64,000 nucleotides of DNA from Embiotoca jacksoni (taxonomy: Eukaryota > Chordata > Actinopteri > Embiotocidae), in contig JAKOON010000018.1 of assembly GCA_022577435.1 (NCBI GenBank), positions 9,460,096 to 9,524,095 of the forward strand, in the 5' to 3' direction. Positions 1 to 12,132 of this stretch are shown piece by piece. Both the position numbers and the translations under genes were made by a program. The notes beneath the pieces were generated by a model. That model had not been told where the DNA came from and made no database searches. It saw only the letters and a program-made list of their open reading frames with translations. Position 1 is the first letter of the stretch. Every line of letters starts with the position of its first letter.

Positions 1-1007
1 TCGTTTAACCTGCTACACCAAAGTGCTAGCATGATGATCTGACTGAATTGCAATTTCCTTTCGCTTCATTCTTTCCTAATTGAATTGCTGAACAACGTTG
101 AGATATTGTTTATAATTCAAAGGACTGGAACACAGCTTCTATGTTTCCTACCTGTACTCAGAAAGCCTTTCAAATCCAGTACATTATTTTCCTCGTCATG
201 AAATGTTGTGAACTTCAGTTTTCTGTATTATGTGGATCAGGTTTTAAAATGTTGTCTGTATTGTTAGTATAGACGATAAAATGCTGCTACCAAAGGCATG
301 TTCTGGTCTATGTAAGAAAACTAAAACTCAAAAAGATTTAAAGATATTTTTTTAGAATAGAAATTTCCAGCATCTTGCAGTTGTAGGTCTTTAAAACCCT
401 GAAGCCTTCTGAGGTAACAACCTCAAATCCCTCTTTGGATTTTAAAGTGAAATCCTGTTTTCTGATGTAATTTTCCATCATTTAAAGTTTTAATTATATC
501 ATTTTTAATGGTTTCATTTCCTTTAAAGATATTGCATAAATCATAAACACATTCGCTCCATCATTCATGGTGCATAGGAAAAATGTTACATAAATGTAAT
601 TAAACCATAGTTCCCTAATTTAAGAAGCAGTTTTGCCTCCCACCTGTTTTCACAGACACCAAAAATGTCAGTCTTGGTAATCCAGTCATACTCTGTTTAT
701 GCATATGCAAGATCATGTGAGGAAATGGGAATCAGACGACTGAAAAAGACAACTGTAGTCAAAGAATTGTAAAAACTGGACATTTTGAGATGCAGGGTAA
801 GAGAAAGATATTACAGCAGAGAAACACACACAAGACAGGCAAAAAAAACATTGCATTTGTGTTCGATTGTGCGCTCTCTTCCTTCCCTCATCAGTGTAAT
901 TAAGTGTCATTTTTGTGAAAGCACAGCCATTAGCTGTGTCATAGTTTGTTTAATTAGCCCACATTGGGTTGTTAATCTGATTGGCAGGATTGACAGATAC
1001 TGATGGC

Positions 1008-1069
<62 letters not shown>

Positions 1070-1293
1070 ACCACCGACAAAGACGAAAAAGCTAACTGTT
1101 GATCACCTAATATTACTAATAATGTTTCTGTTTCAGCATTGGTGAACAATAGAGACTGTAAAGTGGGTGTGTTTGAGTGTGTATGATAGATATTACTGAT
1201 AGATCATAGATTTCTTTTGTTTGTTTTTATATATTATTCACTCAAGAATAAGGCAGAAATGACTGTCATTGATTCAGTATCTCTGGTACTCAG
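1..1293 (+). other. intron (3' part) upstream of the first visible exon
   Basis: This stretch has no coding exon. It is AT-rich unique sequence with one long (AC)n tract at 1009-1065, about 230 nt before the exon. The acceptor ends in ctcag at 1289-1293. It is preceded by a modest, interrupted pyrimidine tract, not a strong one. I see no other supportable feature. Confidence 0.8.
1009..1065. repeat. (AC)n microsatellite
   Basis: Uninterrupted AC dinucleotides, about 28 units, lie in the intron before the first exon. Chance open frames here read as alternating Cys-Val or Thr-His and are not genes. Confidence 0.97.
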
Positions 1294-1507
1294 ATCCGTA
1301 GACAGGGAGGCATCCAGCTGCTGGTCGACCTCCTGGACCACAGGATGAGCGAGGTTCACCGCAGCGCCTGCGGAGCCCTGAGGAACCTGGTGTACGGCAA
1401 GGCCAACGATGAAAACAAAGTGACCCTGAAGAACTGCGGGGGGATTCCAGCCCTGGTTCGCCTGCTGAGGAAAACAGGAGATGTCGAAATCAGAGAGCTG
1501 GTCACAG
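1294..1507 (+). CDS. pkp4: pkp4 exon A: ARM2 and first part of ARM3
   Basis: The 214-nt exon is bounded by cag before ATC and ACAG followed by gtatgc. It opens in phase 0 with IRRQGGIQLLVDLLDHRM and runs to RELVTG, the last codon being split after its first base. It supplies the end of the ARM1-ARM2 linker, ARM2 (GGIQLLVDLL to ALRNLVYGK) and the first helices of ARM3 (GGIPALVRLLRKTGD). The hydrophobic spacing and the ACGALRNL helix are classic for p120-family armadillo repeats, the superhelix that grips the cadherin juxtamembrane peptide. Near identity to recalled PKP4 in SEVHRSACGALRNLVYGKAN separates it from CTNND2, which reads LEVQKNACGALRNLVFGK at this point. The reading frame stays open past the donor into the intron for about 80 bases, so the splice site, not a stop codon, defines the end. 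The upstream exon encoding ARM1 is outside the window. Confidence 0.95.
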
Positions 1508-3238
1508 GTATGCTGTCTGTGACAAACTCAAGCTTCACCTCCAAGCATGTGTATCAGTTATTTTCCAGTATGAGTCTGTCTGTGTTCTCATGAGAGGTTA
1601 TAATGGCGTATGTGTTGGTGAATGTGTCCATATAATTTAATATGAACTGATGCAAGGATCAATCAAGCTGCTCTATATATGACACACGCCGACGCCAAAT
1701 CTAAATACTGATTAGAAAGAATCATTTTTTGACAACTCAAGAAAAAAATTGTGTTTGTTTATTTCATATCTTTATCTAATTGTGATTGTACTTTTCATTT
1801 TGTGACTTTAGCACACCACCGTGTGACTGATTACTCTTCAGACTAATTTTAATTATGTAGATTTGGTAAATCCAAAACATTTAACTCTCTGGTATGCCAT
1901 CATGACTCATAATCACACACATACACATTACTAAAAATGAACACACACTTTTACATTGACATAACCACAGTTTATTCTCCCCTCATCTGGCCTTGGCAGT
2001 GCCAGAAAGAGTTTTGGCTGAATTATTTTACTTCATTGGGGAATTTATCCAGTCAGCTTTCACTGAATAAATGTTCTACAGGAAAGTTTACTATTCAGTC
2101 TTCAAAAGCGTTGTGAGCGCCTTCAAATGCACCTGAATTGTATTTAATATTCAATCATGTTTCTCCTCAACAGACTAATAAGACTCTAAGGCATGACCTC
2201 TAGAAATAATGCAAAGGAGGCAGCAAGGCAGCCGGCAGTGCTGAACATCACTTATCCTTATAGGTGTTTTGTTCCGTGTCATGTCTTTTCACTGATTTTT
2301 CTGATGGTTAAGTTGGAATGCACTGTAAGTTTTGTCCATTTTATTATTATTATTCATTGTTTTTGCGTTGGTGTATGCGGTGAATCACAAAAATGTGAAT
2401 GTGACCACCTTATGTTCAAGTTCCTGCTGGCAAGTGTGGTGTTTTACAATTGCTGGCCAATCTAGGTTTAACCTTGAGGACATGGAGAGCACAGGCTCAC
2501 CAGTGCAGTTGAAACACACACATTGCAGGAGTGCACACACCCACACACACCAAGTAAGAAATGCACATACATACATACACTCATGTAAACATACTCACAA
2601 AAATGGAGGCAAAAGATGTATAGATTAAATTTCAACACCCACACACACATTGCATGAGTTGATATAATTTAATCTCCATTTCTCCTGAAATATTTTTGCA
2701 ATATGCCTCCCACTAAGAATTTAATATTCTAGGAGAGGAGTAGCAAATACGAACACAGCACTGCATCCCTCTCTTCTTAACAAAGACTCACAGACGGGCA
2801 CACTCTCACACATTCACCACATGTAGCATATATTTAATCTCAATGTGGAGCCACAGTCACTTTCCAGGACGTCGTTGGTTCTACAGGGCTGTTAATATTG
2901 ATGAACCACGGTGTGCATGTCTCTGTGGGTGAACTGCATTTGAGTTTATAAGCCACAAGATTGAGTCTGTAAAGGTTAAAATCTCTGTTACTAATGAAAT
3001 TCAGCAATTAATCATTGCTGTCTCTTTCACTGTAAAGAAACACACAACTGGTAGATGGGCTGAGATAAGAGCTGGCTGTGATTCATATAAAGTGGGTGAG
3101 CTGTGAACTTTGATAGGTGGAGGACCTGGTGAGACCGGGTCGAGGCCTGAATGCTCGCCGAGCAGAAGTTCCAATAAGCTGTTCTCCCCGGCAGGTTAAG
3201 AGCATGGACAGTGGCTCCCATGAGAAAACACAAGAAAG

Positions 3239-3366
3239 TCAATTCCTTTTTCTCCTCCTCTTACCTCTACTCTCCTCTTTTATTATCTCATTTCTCTACT
3301 TTTCTTCTCTCGTCCACCTCTACTCTTATGTTGTTCCCTCTCCTCTTCACACTTTTCTTTAGTCCT
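3239..3366 (+). repeat. pyrimidine-rich (CTCTT) low-complexity tract
   Basis: About 125 nt are almost all C and T on the plus strand, made of TCCTC, CTCTT and TTCTC words with few purines. It is simple sequence in an intron. Such tracts can bind PTB or form triplex DNA, but nothing here shows a role. Confidence 0.6.
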
Positions 3367-3678
3367 TCATTTGTGTGGACTCTGGTTTTCTATGTGACTC
3401 AGTGTCCTCCATCACATTGAGCTGCACTGCATGTATCCACACTTATATCACAATCATTCCACCTCTTTGTTACACAAGGTTAGTTCTGAGATAAGAGAGA
3501 CATGTGCAGGCTCGTACTTGAAGATTGGACGTTTATTCAGACAAAGTATAAGCACACTGTTTCGCTCATACAGACATGGATTGAAACAGACACAAATACA
3601 CAAAAGCACACAAAACACCTGCGCACACTCACACAGGATACTGAGATAAAGTCAGTGGGGGCCCCCTCATGTTCAATT

Positions 3679-3692
3679 TGACCTCTGACCCC
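3679..3692. promoter_or_regulatory. DR1 nuclear-receptor-like site
   Basis: TGACCTCTGACCCC reads on the minus strand as GGGGTCAGAGGTCA, two near-consensus half sites spaced by one base. This is the DR1 form used by HNF4, RXR, PPAR and COUP-TF receptors. A single motif in a 10-kb intron can easily arise by chance, so this is only a candidate. Confidence 0.3.
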
Positions 3693-6600
3693 ATTGTTCC
3701 GCAGTGGGACAAAGCTTCATCTTCAAGCGCATGCACGCACGCTCAAACATCCATCTGTAGATGCATCCCCATAGGTCACTTGCTCTCTGAGGGGAAGCGG
3801 TCCTGGTGGGTCATAACAATGACAGCCAGCGAGCTGGCGTAGAGTTTTGGAGAAGAAACAAAGGATATGAGAGGAGAATAAAGGCAAGAAGGAAGCATTA
3901 TATTTTACTTATTGGCCCTGCTTTAACAAGTTGCATGCAGGGAGGAAATACAGTTTAAAAAGGAAAGACAACCAAAGACATGCAGGAGGATGGAGAAGTC
4001 AGAAATTATGAGCAGAAACTGGAAAAACTAAAGGTAGTGTTAGCGCTTCTCTGCAGACAAAATATGGATATTGTACATGTTGAAATTTATTTGTCAGAAA
4101 GGGAGAGAGGGAAGAGAGGAAACAATAAATGACAATGGGGAACAGATTAAATGGTGGGGGGTGGAAATAAGACCACAGTAAGTAATAGATAGATTAGAGA
4201 TGGTTAGATCACCTGAATCCAAAAACAGATGTTAGTTTACCAAATAGTTTCTGTCTACTCCTGCTGCTCTAGAAAACAAGGTTTGTTTTTATTTGAGATA
4301 AAGAAGTAGAAATATGCTCCAAACTAAATTAATGTTCTACGTGTCAGTGATGACAGTCACCAGATTCTGCCTGTAGAAACATCCTGCCACTTTGAAGAAT
4401 ATCACTAAAGTGCTGGGGAGGGTACGGGATCAAAATCATCACCTGGAGATGGAGTGTGTGTTTGTGTGTAGTCTGTAAGCAGATTAACAAATGAATTAAA
4501 TGCACCCCAAGTCACATTGCATCATATTTTGAGCTCTGACTTTTATAAATAGTCATCTCACACAAACAGACACACACTGTGTAATTCTATCCTCCCCTCT
4601 CTCTCTCTCTCTTTGCCCGACTCTTCCTGTCTTTGCCCTTCTCTGTCTGGCTCTCCCCTGCTGCTGGCATTGTGATTCAGTGTCATGCATGACTCTACCC
4701 TGTTGTTTGTTTACTCTCGTACTTAACATTGAACGCCACATTTTAAACACTTTCATGCCAGTACACCCATATTTTGAAGTCTATCTTCATTTGCCTCGTG
4801 ATCACAAGTCAAAACTCTTGGTTTTAGGTTGAAAGCAAGATTGAGGTAACTCAGCAGTGCAAACAAGAGAAAGAAAAAGTAAGAATACGGACAAAACCCA
4901 CAAGAGTAAAAAAAAAAAGAAAGGATTTGAAGTAGGAATAATTGGCTGAGATTCTTGTAATGGCTGGAAAACCCAACAGAATTTTTTGAAGTAACATTCC
5001 CCTCTCTTGTCATCTAAAGTCCAGCTACTGTTGGACTGAGCCTCTAAGCGCTTTGGACTGTAATGTGCAGCTTCCAGATGAGCCTGTGTGAGTGTGTAAA
5101 AACTCCCTCCTGAGGCTAGTGAAGCAAATATCATGACAATATGTTCCAAAAAAAAGAGCTAATGAGCATTATAAATACACCTTGTTAGTTCCTCTGCACT
5201 GTTTTTGCAGGAAGACATTGAATCCGTTGCTCTGCCAAATTATGTTCTGATCAAAGTCTGACCTTCGGTACAAGTTGGTGGCTAAAGCAAGCAATGGCAT
5301 ACATCCATCCGGGGCAGTGGCACCCATCCAGATTAAACCAACAGACACGGACCCCAACTGACTCAATAAAAGAAAAAGTGGTCGTGCTTGAGTCATAACA
5401 AATCACCCTCCTCATTACTGAATCTGTGTTGTCAGCTTCATTAAAGCACTTCCTGTGATTAAAGAATCAGTTTAGGTCTGAGGAAATGAGGCAGCGCTTA
5501 TGTTTTTTTTTTTTTTTTGGTGACCGGAAAAACCTTCCCTCAACAATTTGCCCTGTCTGCCTGTCGGTTCTGAAGTTTAAATTTAGACGAGCTTCATTGG
5601 CTTCCTGGGTCTCAGCGTGGGGTAGATAGGATGAAGTCAAGGCTTCCGGGCCTGTCAGTCAAAGTGTGGTCGATGCAGAGGCTTTGGGTGTCAATAGGAG
5701 ATGCTATCCTCACTCATGGGCTCACCTTGATGCAGCGGACCGTGGCTGCAGTTGCTGCCTGCTTTGAAATGGCTGTTAAGCTGAGAGGCAACTGCTGAAG
5801 AACACAATATCCCCAAAAAAACCTGCATTTGAACAAGTTTATAATAATGAATTGTTATTTTTAGCCAGTTTGCTATATGTTGAGAATTTACGTTTGGTGG
5901 TGGGTAGCTCGACGTGGCTAATTGTGCGTGCAGAGTCTCATGTAGTGTAGCGCGATCGGGAGGATGGAGGTTGACCCAGGTTATTTTCTGTATCTACAAT
6001 TACACAGATGTTCTCTAAATGCCTCCTGCAGTGCATGCAACTTGTGTGTGGCCAAAATAGTTTGAAAAGTGTCAAGTACAGTGGTCTAACATAAGACCTA
6101 AATTGAAATTATGTTATCCCTTCAATTGGGACCCTCTGCCCCTCCCACAGGAAACACATGTCTGGGTCAAAACCTGGCTGGACCCTGAGTGAAACTACAG
6201 GGCTTTTAATTTGAAATGAGAGTCGTGGGATTCGGCTGACCAGTGGTGTAACTTTGATCCCTCACTTGCTCAGGTGCTGGCAGCTCACTTGAAAGCTCTC
6301 GCACGCTGTTGTGGTCCAGACAAAAATATTTCAGCTCAGTGTGAAAGTCTCTGCTGCATTTTGCAGCTGGTTTATGTCCTCTGCGAGTTTCACAAAGGGC
6401 AGAGCTCAGCCACACACACGGTGCAGAGCTGACACGGGTGAATAAGAGTGAGGGAGTTAGTCTACGTCTTAATCGATTGTGTTGATAGGGTCGTTCTTTT
6501 GGACAGATAAAACAATAAATTAACAAAAATTGCTGAAATGGGTCACCCAAGTAAAGTCTCTTTATGGGAAACACGGTCATACCATTTGTGAAAAATCTAC

Positions 6601-7013
6601 AGTTTTGCCTTCTCTCATCTACCATATCCAGCTGCCTGTTGCTGAGATGAGTATTTGACATGGTAACATTAGTCAATAGTTAGTCAATATTAAAACTTCG
6701 TTACTTGAATACTTTCTATTTGCAGTGTTATACTGCAGTGCTCCAGTAAACACTCACTTCCACAAAATGTTGATTGAGAATAGAGGATTGATTTTTAAAA
6801 AATGTATGTTTGTGTACAAAACACTTTTCTGCAGCGGTGAACTGCAACAAATCAACAAAGTTGAATTAAATAACTTTTTTTTTTTTCATTTCACTTCAAA
6901 GCATGAAACACTTGTCTATGTAAATGTTCAAACCTCCGTGCCACATATGCTGTTGTGAAATTGTTAATGCCCGGCGGAAATTTCACTGCAGCATTTCCAC
7001 TGTGAGCGGCCGG

Positions 7014-7356
7014 CCCATTCTCATTCCCAGGGTGTCAGATACTGCTGTTTTGTCATGTTGGCATTGGAGAGATACACACAAGGTGGACTTTGGCACTGGC
7101 ACCAAACAAACACCGGACTTTCATCTGGGAGACCGGCATTTGGATCTAGAAAAATGTCCACGTGGATTTTTTTTTTTTAACAGTTGCTCTTGTAACCTAT
7201 TTAACTTAATGTCACATAAAGTCACTCACTTTGATCCAAACCATGTCCCTTCTTAAACCTAACCACGCTGTTTTTGCTGCCTAAGCCGAAGGCACCTCGT
7301 ATGTATCTCTGAGATACCAATGGGCTGTGTATTTGACGCCCTGGGATGAGAACGGG
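7014..7356. mobile_element. MITE-like non-autonomous DNA transposon with terminal inverted repeats
   Basis: The left end at 7014-7042 (CCCATTCTCATTCCCAGGGT and on to GATAC) matches the reverse complement of 7329-7356 (CCCGTTCTCATCCCAGGGCG and on to AATAC) with about three substitutions and one indel. The similarity continues inward to about 7090 on the left and 7282 on the right, around GGCATTGGAGAGATAC versus its mirror TTGGTATCTCAGAGATAC. The element is about 343 bp with no coding capacity. The core holds a TAAACCTAACCACG motif that I recall as common in fish repeats. I could not find a convincing target-site duplication, so the superfamily is left open. Confidence 0.65.
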
Positions 7357-8002
7357 TTGGGGAGGGCCTGGCAGGAATGAAACCTCCAGTACTGACGGCG
7401 GCATTTTACCCACAATACAAGATTTAACACTGTGCTGACAAATGTTTTCCACAAACCTACTACTGGAATGAAAGTTGTATGACCCTAGGTTTAAGTCAGC
7501 AATTGTTAAACTGCTGTCATGCAAACTGTTCTCCAGAATCAGTATTTCTTTTTCTCTTGCGCAGATTTTTGTAGACACGTTGGCTGTGTAATTTGTCGGC
7601 TCTGGCTTTACTCATCACCGGGTTCTGACCCAGCGGCTAACTAATTCACGTTGAGCTGCACAGATGAAGGCTGTTTAATAAAACATCACCACTTGAGGCC
7701 TAACAGGTCTCACTCTCCCCTTACAAGTCACACTCTCATTTATTCATGAATTCATGCAATCATTTCCCCTTTTCCCCAAACCATCCAGCTCCTAGGAAAC
7801 TGTCTGTCAAACGTCTGAAGGGACCTAGTCAGACGAGGGAGCGAAAGAGATAAAGACAAGGAGAGAGACAGGCAGAAAACACAGACACGTACACACACAC
7901 AGCAGCATCAAGTATGATGTCATTGTCTGTTAGTCACCTGATGTTATACCCATAAGGACCCTGGGCTTAGCGAAGCATTACAGATCTATGTTTCTGGAGC
8001 AG

Positions 8003-8056
8003 GCGTGCGTGCGTGCGTGCGTGTGTGTGTGTGTGCGTGTGCGTGCGTGCGTGTGT
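8003..8056. repeat. (GCGT)n/(GT)n compound microsatellite
   Basis: GCGT tetranucleotides flank a short GT run and then resume as GCGT. It is intronic simple sequence. Confidence 0.9.
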
Positions 8057-8699
8057 CAGCCTTGAATTTGCCGAACATTGGACAGTGGCAGACACAATGT
8101 CCTTGCCCCAGAAAAACTGAGCTGTCTGTCCCCTTGTGTCTATCTCTCTTTCTGTTCCATCTCTGTCTCCAATATCATAACCTCACCCTCCAGCATCTTC
8201 AGTGTGTGTTGTGTGTGCATGTGTTTATATTTGTGTTTGTTCGGATTTATTGGCTAAAGAAGCTGAAGAAAGGCAGCTGGGTGCCTTTCATGTAAGCCAG
8301 CAGACACGTTCTTGTCGGCTCATCAGAGCTAACACTTTTTTAGCGTGATTAAAATCATACACTGACAACACTCTCCACTTGAGAAATAGACTGACGCAGG
8401 AAGAAAGACAGACAGATGTTTGAAAGTACTGAGGTTTATAAGTGAAGTGTTTTGCTCAATATCTGTCTTCACCCCGTTTACTGAAGGTACCACAGAGCAA
8501 TATTTGTTTCTCTTTTACCTCGGTTTGAAAGGATTTCATATGATTTAAGATTGAGAGAAAAGAGAAGAGGCTTGAGATGTGAAACACAAGGCTGATTAGT
8601 GAAAGTGAAGGCAAACGTTGCCACACTCACACACACATATGCGGCCTCAGAACAAGCACTTGATTGCTGCCAAACAGCATACAAGGTCATCGCGTTATT

Positions 8700-8830
8700 A
8701 TCACCCTCCTCTTCTTGTCCTCTTGAGCTTTCCCTCATACGCTCACACACGCAGCCATCTTCTTTCAGTCTCTCTCTCTGTCCTTGGTATTTTTTTCTTT
8801 TCAACTTTTCTCTCCCTGTCTTTTACTTGC
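8700..8830 (+). repeat. pyrimidine-rich low-complexity tract
   Basis: About 130 nt are dominated by CTTCT, CTCTC and TTTTC words on the plus strand. It ends in ttgcag at 8826-8831, which looks like a splice acceptor. What follows (TTTTATACCTGG and on) does not translate to any armadillo or PKP4 sequence, so I do not call an exon. Confidence 0.5.
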
Positions 8831-9355
8831 AGTTTTATACCTGGTTGGACTTGTTTTTTGTTTCACCTTTGGATCCTCTTCTCTGCTTCTTCGACTCATT
8901 AATATTGTGTCACTCTGACTTCTTCTATTACTGTTTTTCTCACCATTAATTATTACTAGCTTAGTTCCCACATTACATTTGTCTATAAATCAGTGGAAAT
9001 ATTTCCTTAACCTTTTATTTGGAACTTCTGCTATTATTCAGTGTTATTCTGTCTTTTTCATTGTCCTTCCTGACTTTTACTTGGTCTAATTGTCCTCCCG
9101 TCCCTTTGTTTGAGATTGTCACTCTGTCTGACACTGGTGCAGGATAGTGTATAGAATCAAGGCAAGCATTGCTTTTGGCAATGCAAAACTAGCTGTGAGT
9201 CAACACCCAGTGTCTCCATGGCAACTCATGTGCAGTGTTTCAGTGGAGGGAGGTTTAATTCATAACCATTACTAGTGGCACAGCCTATCCTTGCCCTTTT
9301 TACCAACACTGTATGTTTATTATAATAACTTTTCTTTTGATTCTCATTCATGTCT

Positions 9356-9670
9356 GACCAACCCATTATCACGCCAGAGTATGCAACACACCCATCAGTC
9401 TACTACAGCCTACTTTCAGTGTGACGTTTTGCCCTCGCCTGGATGTAAAATAACCACATGGTTAGGTTTCGAAAAAAAGCAAACATTTGATTAGGTTTTG
9501 AAATGCAAAACCACATAGTGAGGGTCAGGCACAAGAACTACTTGGTTAGGGTTGGGAGATTATTTCATTAAACAAAGTGAAAGTCCTTGGTTTGAACCAT
9601 CCAACCAAGACAACCTTGACTTCATCTAATGATCTCTGTCACGTGACATGTGTTATTCAAGGTACTGACG
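9356..9670. mobile_element. dispersed repeat, related to the copy at 62.6-63.0 kb
   Basis: The first ~95 nt (ATTATCACGCCAGAGTATGC, then ACACACCCATCA and on to TTTTGCC) align with 62589-62680 at roughly 70% identity in the same orientation. Both copies also contain a TTAGGTTT or AAACCTAACC motif further in. A possible right end near 9640-9670 resembles the right terminus of the other copy only weakly. I infer a decayed non-autonomous DNA transposon. The right boundary is uncertain. Confidence 0.45.
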
Positions 9671-11147
9671 GAAAAGTAGTTAAGTCAACAACAATGAGTT
9701 GGCAAATGACACTGCAGCAACGGGTCCACTGCAGCAGGGGAAAACCCCAAACGTTTTGTATGAATATATTAAGTGTTTGAGTCAGATAATCAGGGACAAG
9801 TTTTAGACAACCAAAAGCCAGAATGCAGACGGTGTTAGGGAGTTAACTTTATTCTTTGAGAGCTGCGACAGCTGCTTTTCTTGTAGTAATGCACCACAGA
9901 AAACATTCACAGAGGATAAAATGTGCTTAATCAGGTTAATGTAGTGGTAACTCTTAACATCAGAAGCAGCTACTGTACTGACATTGCCATTCAGCTCTTT
10001 ATATTTGCATGAAGGGTAATTTTGTGTAAAGGTTATATGCCACTGTCAATTAATATGCCAGATTTTTTTTTTTTTGTCTGACATAATAGTAACGTATTTT
10101 TATTACTTGAAGGCTCCATCTTGCTTTCGTGCCAGGAATGTTTTTGTTTTGTTTTGTTTTGTTTGTTTACCATAGTTTTGAAATTGTCATCGAAAGTAGA
10201 TTTTAGGTTGAATTGGTATCAACTATGGTATCGAGACAACCCTACTCATACAGTGTCCTCTCTTGCACTGATGGGTGTTTTACAGGGCCTGAGATAAGTT
10301 AAGTTCTATGGATTGTACTCCTCATTTTTTTGTGTTGTTTTAGTCGATAAACTAAATATTTGCCCCTTTACACAATGAATTCAGAGGTCCGTTTTAACTA
10401 CAGAGGAGCAGCCTTAGAGCTTTTCAGCTTTGCCAGCATTTAAGATGACAAACAGCATCTATAATATTATGTTTCATTTACATTCAATCTGACAGTACCA
10501 GAGCAAAATTGGATTGTGCATGCATGCTGAATTACAAAATGAAGAGCACATCTTTCAGCTCACTGACAGCCTCTGCAAATGCATTCAATTGCATATGAAG
10601 CACAGCGTGTCTTGAGTTGTCCCATATTTTGTCTATAATTTGTGTACTAACTGTGCAAATGAATGACATCTGTCATCTGGGACCTGCAACATCTGGAGTC
10701 TGACACCGAATACATGAGAGATGGTGACCTTCAACACCGCAGGTTTTTATAGTTTATCATATTTAAAAGGCGTTGTATGTCTCCTCTGCTGTCTCAATCT
10801 GTTTTTATCTCTCTAAACCGTCACAGACCTTCTCCAGCTCTCTTCCCCACTCATTATTTATTTACTTAGTCATATTATTTTTGTTTTTCATCTCTGTTTC
10901 ACACATTTGTATCTCATTGTTTGTTACTATATTTGGTTTTGCGTCTCATGCTCTCAAAGTAGGAATGATCAGTGGGAGCAGTAGGGACTAAGCAACATAT
11001 TTAGAATGTGAAAAAGATGACGCGGCCTGTGTGTGTGTGGGTATGTGTGTTTTGCATGTCTAAGAGTGTGTCACAGCTGACCAACAAGGCTACTGCTGTC
11101 ACCCGTCTGCAAAGAGGCATCTGTTATTCCATCTGACTAGAAAAACG

Positions 11148-11148
<1 letters not shown>

Positions 11149-11209
<61 letters not shown>
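11149..11209. repeat. (TG)n microsatellite
   Basis: About 30 uninterrupted TG units lie some 430 nt upstream of the acceptor of exon B. Confidence 0.97.
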
Positions 11210-11211
<2 letters not shown>

Positions 11212-11640
11212 AGGGTGTGTACGGGGTGTGTATCCATACTGCATGTGATTAGGTGTTACAGTATTTGTGTGTCCTTGCAGGTGATTCCATGTATCTTTGT
11301 GCACACACTATTTTTTTCTGACAACATGGGTATGTGTGTGTGCAGCTGCATATGTCAACGGTATATATTTGCATTTCTTTATAGTGTGTGTGTGTTTGTG
11401 CGTTGTCTCTGACACGGTGCGCAATAAGTGACGCGAGTTGGACAGTCAGCTTTTCGTCAGGACCAACAGTCAGATTTCAGAATAAAAGCGTGGGTGTCAT
11501 CCACAGAAGTGATCAAAATGAACGTATTAGTCATAAATTCTCCTTTGAAAACGTTCGATTGACGTTTTAGGACAAATTATTTTAGTTAAAAATGATACAT
11601 TTCTTAATGTCTGTCTCTTTCTGCATGCTTCTATGTGCAG

Positions 11641-11827
11641 GTGTGCTGTGGAACCTGTCATCATGTGACGCACTGAAGATGCCAATCATCCAGGACGCCC
11701 TCGCCGTTCTGACCAACAGTGTGATCATACCCCACTCTAACTGGGACTCCTCCCCCAATCACCATGATGACCGCAAGCTGCACCTTCATACCTCCCAGGT
11801 GCTACGCAATGCTACAGGCTGTCTCAG
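11641..11827 (+). CDS. pkp4: pkp4 exon B: ARM3 end and ARM4
   Basis: The 187-nt exon follows a pyrimidine-rich acceptor ending tgtgcag and stops before gtaaaa. Two leading bases complete the Gly codon begun in exon A, giving GVLWNLSSCDALKMPIIQDA, the last helix of ARM3 entering ARM4. It continues through ALAVLTNSVIIPHSNWD, an exposed loop SSPNHHDDRKLHLHTS, and QVLRNATGCLR, with the final Arg codon split after two bases. Recalled human PKP4 has the same order with a slightly different loop (IPHSGWENSPLQDDRK), so the loop is the variable part and the helices are conserved. KMPIIQDALAVLTN is a PKP4-type sequence; CTNND2 has KMTIIRDALSTLTN. The loop carries two adjacent histidines not present in the mammalian protein as I recall it. 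Confidence 0.96.
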
Positions 11828-12065
11828 GTAAAAGCAACATACATTTGAGAACACACACAATACACTCCTGTTGTGGACGATCCTGTCAAGGCATAGGCAC
11901 ACTTTTTCTTCTTCTCTCTCATCCCTCACGTACATGTATGAGGCTACAACAACATGCTATTTATACCTGTTATACATCTTTCCACTTACTTACTTACTTA
12001 ACCCTTATAAGTGCAGGTTATACTGAAGTTGTATGATCAATCACCATGATTTCATTAAGCTTTAC

Positions 12066-12073
12066 TGTGTGTG

Positions 12074-12117
<44 letters not shown>

Positions 12118-12132
12118 TGTGTGTGTGTGCGC
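12066..12132. repeat. (GTGC)n flanked by (GT)n
   Basis: A GTGC tetranucleotide array of about 12 units has short GT runs on both sides. It starts about 240 nt into the intron after exon B. Confidence 0.95.

Larger units (their letters stand above)
1508..11640 (+). other. intron A-B (10.1 kb)
   Basis: The intron is GT-AG, from gtatgc to gtgcag. Contents noted: CA-rich low-complexity sequence at 2510-2650, pyrimidine-rich blocks at 3239-3366 and 8700-8830, a nuclear-receptor-like direct repeat at 3679-3692, a poly-T run near 5502-5518, an inverted-repeat transposon at 7014-7356, a GCGT/GT tract at 8003-8056, a repeat-family copy at 9356-9670, and a GT microsatellite at 11149-11209. Open frames on either strand here, including a 156-codon minus-strand frame at 6206-6676, show no recognisable domain. 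I see no RNA gene. Confidence 0.85.

Noticed and set aside
6206..6676. 156-codon minus-strand open frame
   Set aside because: There is no known domain or motif. It might be a decayed repeat, but I found no second copy in the window.
8826..8900. Possible extra exon after an acceptor-like tract ending ttgcag
   Set aside because: The downstream translation does not match the family, and exons A and B already join without a gap.
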